Part shown: positions 8,541 to 15,799 of the stretch, piece after piece
Layout of the letters: every line of letters begins with the position of its first letter
How positions within the stretch are numbered: the stretch's first letter is position 1
Assembly: GCF_014395225.1 (NCBI RefSeq)
Contig: NZ_CP060723.1
Span: 5,084,001 to 5,148,000 of the forward strand
DNA: 64,000 nucleotides
From: Pedobacter roseus
Lineage (GTDB): Bacteria; Bacteroidota; Bacteroidia; Sphingobacteriales; Sphingobacteriaceae
Direction of reading: 5' to 3'
Program-made: the position numbers and the translations under genes
The notes under the pieces: model-generated
The model's input: the letters and a program-made list of their open reading frames with translations, nothing else
What the model was told of the DNA's origin: nothing
Databases searched by the model: none

Positions 8541-8731
8541 CGTCATTCCCGTGAAAACGGGAATCCTAATGCAACATACAATAACATTTTTCGGTTTAAG
8601 ATTCCCAATCAAGTTAAGAATGACGGATTCCAAAAAATCGGGCGTCATTGCGAGGAGGAACGACGAAGCAATCTTTCCAAGTTGCGATAAAGATTGCTTC
8701 AGCCAATGAAAAATCGGCTTCGCAATGACGA
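8541..8731. repeat. Dispersed palindromic repeat, copy B (two complete units)
   Basis: Unit 1 runs from cgtcattcccgtgaaaacgg to caagttaagaatgacg. Unit 2 runs from gtcattgcgaggaggaacga to ggcttcgcaatgacga, with inner arms gaagcaatct / agattgcttc. Fills the convergent spacer 8510-8811, in which nothing else is recognised. Confidence 0.85.
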
Positions 8732-8811
8732 CATCCTTAGAAAAATCTATGATTTAAACTCCTCTGTTTTTACAAAAAAACTGACCTCTGGGAATGATGG
8801 TACGCAAAAAA

Positions 8812-9795
8812 CTACCCCGCTGTAGGCAAATAAGGTTTCTCAAAGAAACTCATCGGCTCATCAGGATTTTTAATAATCTCGAAAACCACATATCCCCAGG
8901 GTTTCCAGAAATTCTCCAGTACCTGCGCATAAATTTTATTTTGCCAAACATCAAAAAGCGGTTTGGTCATGTTGCCACGTAGAGGCATTGCTTCAATATA
9001 AATAGTCCCTTCAACAGGCATAAACGTATATTCGGGTAAACGGTTAAAAAGGTAGGCCGAATAATAAAAACGGGCACTTAGTTCCTCAAACTGTTCTGCA
9101 GTTAAAGATTTACCTTTTACTTCGCTGATAATGTCCTGATGATAACGTTTATTGGTGCCATTATCCTGCAGGCAGGCGATAATGCCAAAATCCTTCATTT
9201 TTAGTGAGAAAGTCAGCGTATTAATTTCATCGCGAAAGCTAAATGGCGTTTCTCCATTTTCTAACTTTACTATCGTGATAGACCATGGCGAGAAATCTTC
9301 AAACTCCAAACTGGTGTACAGGTTCTGCATCATGAAATTCAGGTTGGCAAATTTCATCATTAACGATTGCGACATATTCAAACCATCAGCGGTCATTTCT
9401 TTGCGCAAAGCCGAATGCATTTCGATGTATACAAAACCATATAAGAACTTACCGATCCAGTTAAAAAGATCCAGTTCGGGCAGTGTAGAAACCGCATCAT
9501 AACCCTTTGCAAATGCCGCTTCGATCTTATCTTCCAGGGGATTTAAAAACTGCTCATTTACCTCGCTGTTTACCGGAATCACCAGGGTGTTGTATGAACG
9601 GATGCTTTCATCCAAAAACTGGATCTGCTCTTCGCCGCTTAAACCCGCCTGCTCCAACAACCATTTCGGGAGTAAAGGCACCTGAATAACTGGTGAATTA
9701 AAGGTTTTTCCGCTTAAAAAGCAGGTTTTATATAAAAAATCGAAATTCTGGAAAGGATTGTATAAGCCGGTATTCATCACTGCAATATTAGCCAT
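8812..9795 (-). CDS. Conserved hypothetical protein
   Basis: A 327-residue protein with start chosen at MANIAVMNTGLYNPFQN (ATG 9795). No signal peptide or membrane helix is evident. The composition is that of a folded soluble protein, with several hydrophobic blocks such as LDLFNWIGKFLYGFVYIEMH and LMMKFANLNFMMQNLYTSLEF. I do not recognise a domain or catalytic motif. It stands alone between a repeat-filled convergent spacer and a nested inverted repeat. Probably a lineage-specific bacteroidotal family. Confidence 0.6.
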   Translation of the reverse strand: MANIAVMNTGLYNPFQNFDFLYKTCFLSGKTFNSPVIQVPLLPKWLLEQAGLSGEEQIQFLDESIRSYNTLVIPVNSEVNEQFLNPLEDKIEAAFAKGYDAVSTLPELDLFNWIGKFLYGFVYIEMHSALRKEMTADGLNMSQSLMMKFANLNFMMQNLYTSLEFEDFSPWSITIVKLENGETPFSFRDEINTLTFSLKMKDFGIIACLQDNGTNKRYHQDIISEVKGKSLTAEQFEELSARFYYSAYLFNRLPEYTFMPVEGTIYIEAMPLRGNMTKPLFDVWQNKIYAQVLENFWKPWGYVVFEIIKNPDEPMSFFEKPYLPTAG

Positions 9796-9845
9796 TATAT
9801 TTTTAGGGCTAAGCAACGATGTTTTATTTTAACGCAGGGATTACA

Positions 9846-9954
9846 ACCTCACCCTATTTACGTGAATGGTATTGCAATGTCCAATGTCTCCCTCTCCTTC
9901 AGGAGAGGGACGTTACTGCAGCAAGTGAAACCACATTCGCTAATAGGGTGAGGT
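9846..9954. repeat. 109-bp nested inverted repeat (MITE-like)
   Basis: Outer arms acctcaccctatt (9846-9858) and aatagggtgaggt (9942-9954) are exact complements. In the middle is a second perfect hairpin, tccctctcct (9889-9898) / aggagaggga (9901-9910). The gtgaatgg / ccacattcg segments between them also partly pair. It has no ORF and lies between two same-strand genes. Confidence 0.75.
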
Positions 9955-9956
9955 GG

Positions 9957-11093
9957 TTAGTAATTATTATAATAATACCCAATATCATCTACCAACTGGT
10001 TATAAATCGGCTTGGTAAATTCTAAAAACAATGCACTTGGCGGTGGAGGCAATTGTTCTTTTCTTCTGGTGATGGCCAATTGCTGGTTACTTAAAGCCCT
10101 GTCATCGCCTTTATAACTGGCCCAGCTATCCCTCCAAATATAAGTACCAGGAAATTTCTGCTGGCGTACCAGTTTTCTTGTTTTCCAATCGGTAATGCTC
10201 ATATCCAGTAAGCCTGAAGAGGAAATGTTCTTTTCAAAAATGCTTAAGGTGGCTTTTACCGTACCATAAACCGGTTTTTTATCACGGGTTTCACCGATCA
10301 CTACGCTATCCCGTTTTAGTTTTTCAACCCTTTCCTTTACATAAGTCTGTCCAACTACAAAATCATCGAAGTTCAAACTTAGTACCTGATCGGGAACAAC
10401 TTTTTGACTGGTAGCCTGTTCTTCCCCGTAAAAAATCACAAACTTATTTCTCGAGTATTTTGCGATATACTGATCGATCTGCTGTTGAAAATAATCAGCG
10501 CTTAATTTGTACATGCCACTGTTTACGATAATTGGCTGCACCACAACCCTTGTTACTGCTGCCCAATAAGCATCTTCCATTTTGGCTTTGGCATCTTTAT
10601 AGTTAGGCTGAAGATTTAGTGTTTTCTCAAACTCGTAATATGCTTTTTTAGCTGCCTGACGGTTGTTTTCCCTTAAAAAGCCTAAACCAGAGCTATACCT
10701 CGCGCCAGCAGCATTATATTTACTATCAGCCAGTTCGGCAATGTACTTTGAAGGATTTGGAACAATGGCCAAACAGGCCGGACAGCTATTGATATCATCT
10801 GCCAGTTGATTTATTTTTTGATAATCGTACATCACCGATTCCCATCTGAATAAATCGTTCGACATTTTGGCTTCTTCAATTTTCCGCAAATGATCCTGCA
10901 AAGCCAGTCCGTATGCGGTTTTCAACACTTCCATTGCCTCGCTGTTTTTTGGCGAATTTTGCAACCTGCTTACCGATTTTTCAACCGAAGCATCATAATC
11001 ACCTTTTTGCAAGGCTTTTTTCCCTGTGGTACATCCTCCAATAATTATTAAGGATAAATAAATAAAATACCGTAATCTTGAAATGTTTTTCAT
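9957..11093 (-). CDS. Lipoprotein with TPR-like helices
   Basis: A 378-residue protein with a lipoprotein signal (MKNISRLRYFIYLSLIIIGG then C); start ATG 11093. After the lipid cysteine comes CTTGKKALQKGDYDASVEKSVSRLQ and further helix-turn-helix pairs (FLRENNRQAAKKAYYEFEKTLNLQPNYKDAKAKM), which look like degenerate TPR repeats over residues 25-190. The C-terminal half is beta-rich (YVKERVEKLKRDSVVIGETR, FPGTYIWRDSWASYKGDDRAL) and unfamiliar. Probably periplasm-facing and membrane-anchored. Function unknown; the role of the CPAC pair (SCPACLAI) is unclear. Confidence 0.65.
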   Translation of the reverse strand: MKNISRLRYFIYLSLIIIGGCTTGKKALQKGDYDASVEKSVSRLQNSPKNSEAMEVLKTAYGLALQDHLRKIEEAKMSNDLFRWESVMYDYQKINQLADDINSCPACLAIVPNPSKYIAELADSKYNAAGARYSSGLGFLRENNRQAAKKAYYEFEKTLNLQPNYKDAKAKMEDAYWAAVTRVVVQPIIVNSGMYKLSADYFQQQIDQYIAKYSRNKFVIFYGEEQATSQKVVPDQVLSLNFDDFVVGQTYVKERVEKLKRDSVVIGETRDKKPVYGTVKATLSIFEKNISSSGLLDMSITDWKTRKLVRQQKFPGTYIWRDSWASYKGDDRALSNQQLAITRRKEQLPPPPSALFLEFTKPIYNQLVDDIGYYYNNY

Positions 11094-11171
11094 GGCAGGA
11101 ATATTTGCGTTAATAAACAAAGATAATTTGTAAGACGACAATTACCTCATTTATTTAGAAGACGATTGATA

Positions 11172-12203
11172 ATGAAAATTAGTTGCAAGCAATTTGAATT
11201 AGCGTTAAAACATCCTTTTTCAATTTCGAAATTTACCCGAACCAGTACACCTTTAATGTTATTAAAGATTGAACATGAAGGCGTTGCGGGTTATGGCGAA
11301 GCCTCTATGGTGCCATATATGGGCGAAAGCTATGAAAGTGCGAACAGTTTTCTTAAACTGGTAAACTGGGATAAAATCCAGTTCCCATTCAACTTTGAAG
11401 AAATTATCGCTTATTTAGATAGCCTTGCTCCTGGTCAACCGGCCATTAAAGCAGCCATTGATATTGCGCTTAATGACATTCAGGGCAAGCTTTTAAATAA
11501 ACCCTGTTACAAAATTTATGGTGCCGATCCGGCAAAAATGCCAGTAACCTCTTATACTATCGGGATTGATACACCGGAAGTAATCCGCGAAAAACTGAAA
11601 GATGCCGAAGCATTTAAAGTGATCAAAGTGAAGCTGGGCAGGGATAACGACCAGGAAATTATTGAAACCATCCGCAGCATGACGAGCGTACCGCTTTATG
11701 TGGATGCAAACCAGGGCTGGACCGATAAAATAAAAGCAATCGATTTAATTTATTGGCTGCATAACCAAGGCGTGGTATTAATTGAGCAGCCCATGGATAA
11801 AAGCAACCTGGATGGAAATGCCTGGTTAACCGAACGTAGTCCGATTCCCTTACTGGCAGATGAAGCGGTGCAGCGTTTAGCAGATATGGATAAATTAAGA
11901 GGCGCTTACCACGGCATTAATGTAAAGCTGATGAAAAGCTGTGGCATGTACGAAGGTCACCAGATGATTTTAAAAGCCCGATCTTTTGGCATGAAAGTGC
12001 TGATTGGCTGCATGAGTGAAACCAGCTGCGCAACTTTAGCCGCAGCAGCTTTAGCGCCATTATGTAATTGGGCTGATTTAGACGGACCCTGGCTCACTAA
12101 AAATAATCCATTTACCGATCCGGCTTTTGAGAACGGAAAATATATCCTCAAAAATTTACCCGGTTTAGGACTGGAAGGTATTACTTCGGATCTTTTTCTT
12201 TAA
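11172..12203 (+). CDS. Dipeptide epimerase (enolase superfamily)
   Basis: A 343-residue cytoplasmic enzyme of the muconate-lactonizing subgroup, related to L-Ala-D/L-Glu epimerases that act in murein peptide recycling. Visible hallmarks are the N-terminal capping domain (GYGEASMVPYMGES), the KVKLG lysine segment, metal ligands in VDANQGW, LIEQP and LLADEAV, the second catalytic lysine in NVKLMKSCG, and DLDGPW near the C-terminus. Start ATG 11172 rather than TTG 11166. Its 3' end overlaps a convergent small gene by 23 bp. The exact dipeptide substrate is not certain. Confidence 0.85.
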   Translation: MKISCKQFELALKHPFSISKFTRTSTPLMLLKIEHEGVAGYGEASMVPYMGESYESANSFLKLVNWDKIQFPFNFEEIIAYLDSLAPGQPAIKAAIDIALNDIQGKLLNKPCYKIYGADPAKMPVTSYTIGIDTPEVIREKLKDAEAFKVIKVKLGRDNDQEIIETIRSMTSVPLYVDANQGWTDKIKAIDLIYWLHNQGVVLIEQPMDKSNLDGNAWLTERSPIPLLADEAVQRLADMDKLRGAYHGINVKLMKSCGMYEGHQMILKARSFGMKVLIGCMSETSCATLAAAALAPLCNWADLDGPWLTKNNPFTDPAFENGKYILKNLPGLGLEGITSDLFL

Positions 12204-12378
12204 AGCTTTTTCTAAGCTCTTTAGTTAACTGATACTTAAAATAAAATAAACAGCAGGCCACGCCAACTAAAAATGCGGCGGGAATATATTTATGATTATT
12301 ATAACACCAAACCAATCCAAAAATAGAAAGGATAATGGCCAGGTTATAGAAGATATTTAAAGCAAATTTTTTACCCAC
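12181..12378 (-). CDS. Small two-helix membrane protein (DUF6358-like)
   Basis: A 65-residue protein with a GTG start and two hydrophobic helices (ALNIFYNLAIILSIFGLVWC and IPAAFLVGVACCLFYF), ending in a charged tail (KELRKSFKEKDPK). The length and layout recall the small DUF6358 proteins of Sphingobacteriaceae, from memory. The 3' end overlaps the dipeptide epimerase gene in convergent orientation. Function unknown. Confidence 0.55.
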   Translation of the reverse strand: MGKKFALNIFYNLAIILSIFGLVWCYNNHKYIPAAFLVGVACCLFYFKYQLTKELRKSFKEKDPK

Positions 12379-12384
12379 AATAGA

Positions 12385-12492
12385 AGGATTGAATGATAGA
12401 ATGAGTGAAGAATTAAATGATAGAATGAATGAGTTTTGAATGAGTGAATGAGATTAGCTTAAACTAATTCATTCATCCTCTCATTCAAAATT
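12385..12492. repeat. Word-repeat spacer with inverted arms
   Basis: Reiterates aatga(g/t)tgaatgag words; ttgaatgagtgaatgagatt (from about 12436) faces its imperfect complement ending ctctcattcaaaattc. It sits downstream of the rhodanese gene and could form a terminator-like hairpin. Confidence 0.5.
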
Positions 12493-12503
12493 CAATAATT
12501 ATT

Positions 12504-12821
12504 TTAATATACCTGCATATTCGGATCAAAAGCTTCTTGCCAGGCTAAAATGCCGCCTTTTAAATTATAAAGATTGTCAAATCCGTATTGTTGCTCTAAC
12601 TGCATTACAGCTGCTGCGCTTCTTTTTCCGCTACGGCACTGAATAATTACCGGTTTATCTTTAGCAACCTTGTCGGCCTCGATTAAAATCCCTCCTAAAG
12701 GAATATTTTCCCCGTCAAGATTGGAAACTTCATATTCGAACGTTTCGCGGACATCAATTAACTGAAAATCTTCTTTGTTATCGATTTTCTCTTTTAGTTC
12801 TTGTACCGATATTTCTTTCAT
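12504..12821 (-). CDS. Single-domain rhodanese-like protein
   Basis: A 105-residue cytoplasmic protein made of one rhodanese domain. The active-site loop CRSGKRS has C62 as the persulfide-forming cysteine; the usual start (ISVQELKEKI...FQLIDVRETFEYE) and end (NLKGGILAWQ) are present. It probably carries sulfane sulfur; the acceptor is unknown. A TATATTTG element lies 19 bp upstream of the ATG. Divergent from the DUF4407 gene. Confidence 0.9.
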   Translation of the reverse strand: MKEISVQELKEKIDNKEDFQLIDVRETFEYEVSNLDGENIPLGGILIEADKVAKDKPVIIQCRSGKRSAAAVMQLEQQYGFDNLYNLKGGILAWQEAFDPNMQVY

Positions 12822-12840
12822 TTTATTAAATGTATTTATG

Positions 12841-12848
12841 CAAATATA
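12841..12848 (-). promoter_or_regulatory. -7 element TATATTTG of the rhodanese gene
   Basis: Matches TAnnTTTG on the minus strand and ends 19 bp before the ATG at 12821. No clear -33 element. Confidence 0.45.
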
Positions 12849-12949
12849 GGAAAATCAGCTTTACACTCCCCATCAAAAAAATGCCATAAAATTTTGCGCA
12901 AAACTGTAACAACTGAAACCCTTAGGCGTTTAAATATAAATAGTTACAA

Positions 12950-14074
12950 ATGGACAACCTGAACCGTTTCTTTTGGTTTTGCTCTGGTGCGCACATCCCA
13001 ACGCTGGAAAAATACCCTTCGGAACAAAATAAATATACCGGCATTGGTGCCACAATCTTCTTCACGGGTTTATTTGCCGCACTTTCTGGCGGTTATGCCA
13101 TGTATTTTGTATTTAAAGGTGCCGATCTGGCCGTAATTTTCGCCATTGTTTTTGGCTTTTTATGGGGTGCAGCCATCTTTAATATGGACCGTTACATCGT
13201 TTCGAGTATCAATAAAAGTGCAAGCACCAATAAACAGTTGCTACAGGCTACACCACGTATTTTACTGGCCATTATGATCGGTATGGTAATATCGCGGCCA
13301 ATCGAGCTGAAAATCTTCGATAAAGAAATCAAAGAACGTTTAAAAGTAAGTTACCTGAATGGGCAGCGCGCTAAAATTGATACCTTAAACAAAGCTTTCG
13401 AGAAGAAATACCAGGTAGAATTTGGCAGGTTAAACCTACAGAAAGCGACCAGAGATTCGCTCGAAAAAGGCATTAAAGCCGACAGACAAAAGCTGAATTT
13501 TGAGATTTTTGGCAATAAAACCACCGAAACATCAGGGGTAATGGGTTATGGACCTTATGCCAAACGTAAAGAAGCCGAAATTACACAGCGTACAACCGAG
13601 CTTGATTCGTTAAAAGCTGCCATCAATAAATCAGAAAGTTTTGTTGATAAGCGCAAAGAGTTTGATGGTTTGTTTACCGAAAAACTATATACTAAGAAAC
13701 AGTTAGATAGCTTATCGGATATTGCAGGTTTTGCCGACCGCAACTGGGCTTTAGGTCAGCTTAAATTTAATGTAGATGGCACCAGCGATAACAATACGGC
13801 CATTGCAGTTACTTTTATCGGGCTACTGTTTATTTTCTTCGAATGTTTGCCGGTGTTTGTAAAACTAATGAGTGCCCGCGGACCTTATGATTACGCCATA
13901 TCGGATGGTGATGAGGTGGCGATCTATCACTCTAAAAAGGACAAGGATTTTCATTTCGAAGTAGCTGATAATATTCACGAAACCAGGGTCGATTCCGAAT
14001 CAACCAAGAAAAAAGAAATTATAAAAGGAAAAGCTTACCGCGATCTGGAGAAATACGATTGGGACGGGGAGTAG
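12950..14074 (+). CDS. DUF4407 membrane protein
   Basis: A 374-residue inner-membrane protein. Two N-terminal helices (GATIFFTGLFAALSGGYAMYF, LAVIFAIVFGFLWGAAIF) are followed by NMDRYIVSS, a hallmark of DUF4407. A third helix (ILLAIMIGMVISRPIEL) leads into about 140 residues of charged, coiled-coil-prone sequence (130-270), and a fourth helix (AIAVTFIGLLFIFFECLPVFVKL) precedes a cytoplasmic tail. This topology places the coiled coil outside the cytoplasm. Function of the family is unknown. Neighbours give no clue. Confidence 0.85.
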   Translation: MDNLNRFFWFCSGAHIPTLEKYPSEQNKYTGIGATIFFTGLFAALSGGYAMYFVFKGADLAVIFAIVFGFLWGAAIFNMDRYIVSSINKSASTNKQLLQATPRILLAIMIGMVISRPIELKIFDKEIKERLKVSYLNGQRAKIDTLNKAFEKKYQVEFGRLNLQKATRDSLEKGIKADRQKLNFEIFGNKTTETSGVMGYGPYAKRKEAEITQRTTELDSLKAAINKSESFVDKRKEFDGLFTEKLYTKKQLDSLSDIAGFADRNWALGQLKFNVDGTSDNNTAIAVTFIGLLFIFFECLPVFVKLMSARGPYDYAISDGDEVAIYHSKKDKDFHFEVADNIHETRVDSESTKKKEIIKGKAYRDLEKYDWDGE

Positions 14075-14290
14075 ATGGAAGATGGATAATGTAAGAGGGA
14101 TGAGGTAGCGAATGATCCATAATTAAACAGTTCATGGTTAGATGGATCATAGATCATGGCCAAAAGCAATACACAATAAACCATTAGCTATTAACCATGA
14201 GCAATCATAACATGAACAAAAAAACCATCAAACCATTAACCAATAAATCATCACTAAAAATCGCAGAACTATCAGTCAAAAACCTTAATT
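14075..14290. repeat. Word-repeat spacer
   Basis: Low-complexity sequence with recurring gatggat, accattaacca and catgagcaatc words (for example ataaaccattagctattaac). No ORF, promoter or terminator recognised. Confidence 0.45.
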
Positions 14291-14321
14291 TTCCCTAAAT
14301 TCACCCTCTATAACTTATTAT

Positions 14322-15629
14322 ATGAAGAAAATATTCCTCTTTACCCTTGTCGGGATGGCAAGTTTGCAGCTTAAAGCGCAAAACATTGATAAAATCATCA
14401 CCCGTGAATACACCGATCACCTGATTAAAACTTTAAGTGCAGATGATATGCAGGGGCGTGCAACATTTACCCCAGGCATTGATAAAGCAGCGACATTTAT
14501 TGAATCAGAATTTAAAAAAATCGGTCTGCAGCCCTTAACAGGTGAAAAAACATTCCGCCAGACTTTTAATAAATACCAGGTTGCCAATCAAAGTACCAGT
14601 GTTAAAATAGATGGGCAAGAAATTGCACCAGAAAATTTAATTGTTTCGGGCGTAACTGCGGAAAGTGTTACACTTGATAAATCGAATACCATCGTTGTTA
14701 AATTAGATCCTGAGAAACCTTTTGTAGCTCAATTAAGAACAATGATGGGTGCCGGGAAGAATCAGATTGTATTGGTAGACAGCAAATTTGCTGATCTTTT
14801 TAACCGTTACAGAAGTTATTTCGGTAAACCCGCAACTGTTGATGAAAAAGATGTAAGGGCAACCACAAGTGCTGTACAGGTTTTTGTTTTAGGTAAAGAT
14901 GCCGCAACAGATTTTTCGGCTACTTTTAAAAGCAAGGTAACTCAAATGCCCTTGTTCAATGTGGCTGGTGTAATTCCAGGTAAATCTAAAGCCAAAGAAA
15001 TTGTGGTTTTCTCTGGTCACTATGATCATTTAGGTTTCTTAAAACCTGTAGAAGGCGACAGTATTGCTAACGGCGCCGATGATGATGCATCGGGTACTAC
15101 AGCGATGATTGCACTGGCAAAATATTACAAAGCACAAAAAAATAACGAGCGTACTCTGATCTTCGTTGCTTTTACAGCAGAAGAAATTGGTGGTTTTGGC
15201 GCAAGGTATTTCTCAGAAAAATTAAATCCTGATGATGTTGTGGCTATGTTTAATATCGAAATGATCGGTAAAGACTCTAAATTTGGCAAAAACACAGCCT
15301 TTATTACTGGTTACGAAAGATCTGATTTCGGAAAGATATTACAGAAAAACCTGGCTGGAACCGAATTTACTTTCCACCCGGATCCATATCCAGATCAGAA
15401 CTTATTTTATAGAAGCGACAATGCTACTTTAGCGGCTTTAGGTGTTCCTGCACACACCATCAGTACCGATAAAATCGATATCGATAAATTGTACCACAGT
15501 GTGAAAGACGAATACAGTTCATTGGACGTTGAAAATATTCTTTCTACCATTAAAGCCATTGCTAAAAGCGCTGTTACCATCGTAAACGGGGCTGATACAC
15601 CAACCAGGATTCCGAAGTTGAAGCAATAA
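14322..15629 (+). CDS. Exported M28 family zinc peptidase
   Basis: A 435-residue protein with a signal peptide (MKKIFLFTLVGMASLQLKAQ). The N-terminal region to about 215 may include a PA-type insert. The M28 catalytic core has H233 and D235 in SGHYDHLGF, the bridging aspartate in NGADDDASGT (253-255), catalytic E287 and E288 in FTAEEIGG, an aspartate/glutamate in FNIEMIG, and a late histidine in KLYHSVKDE. Likely an aminopeptidase acting in the periplasm. The downstream spacer has repeat copy C, then the carB terminator. Confidence 0.9.
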   Translation: MKKIFLFTLVGMASLQLKAQNIDKIITREYTDHLIKTLSADDMQGRATFTPGIDKAATFIESEFKKIGLQPLTGEKTFRQTFNKYQVANQSTSVKIDGQEIAPENLIVSGVTAESVTLDKSNTIVVKLDPEKPFVAQLRTMMGAGKNQIVLVDSKFADLFNRYRSYFGKPATVDEKDVRATTSAVQVFVLGKDAATDFSATFKSKVTQMPLFNVAGVIPGKSKAKEIVVFSGHYDHLGFLKPVEGDSIANGADDDASGTTAMIALAKYYKAQKNNERTLIFVAFTAEEIGGFGARYFSEKLNPDDVVAMFNIEMIGKDSKFGKNTAFITGYERSDFGKILQKNLAGTEFTFHPDPYPDQNLFYRSDNATLAALGVPAHTISTDKIDIDKLYHSVKDEYSSLDVENILSTIKAIAKSAVTIVNGADTPTRIPKLKQ

Positions 15630-15650
15630 AAGGGGCAGTTATAAAACGGT

Positions 15651-15720
15651 CGTCATTCCCGCGCAGGCGGGAATCGTAATGCAGTAAGCTTTAAGATTCC
15701 CAATCGAGTTGGGAATGACG
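15651..15720. repeat. Dispersed palindromic repeat, copy C (one unit)
   Basis: Runs from cgtcattcccgcgcaggcgg to gagttgggaatgacg; the arms gattccc / gggaat and gtcattccc / gggaatgac pair. It is the cleanest single unit of the family, between convergent genes. Confidence 0.85.
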
Positions 15721-15745
15721 AGCCGCCAAATACAATATTATAAAA

Positions 15746-15773
15746 AATGGCCAGTGAAAAATCACTGGCCATT
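15746..15773 (-). terminator. Rho-independent terminator of carB
   Basis: Perfect 12-bp stem aatggccagtga / tcactggccatt with an AAAA loop, followed on the minus strand by a run of T. It lies 27 bp after the carB stop. Confidence 0.85.
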
Positions 15774-15799
15774 GCTATTTATAAACCTTCGTAAGCAGA

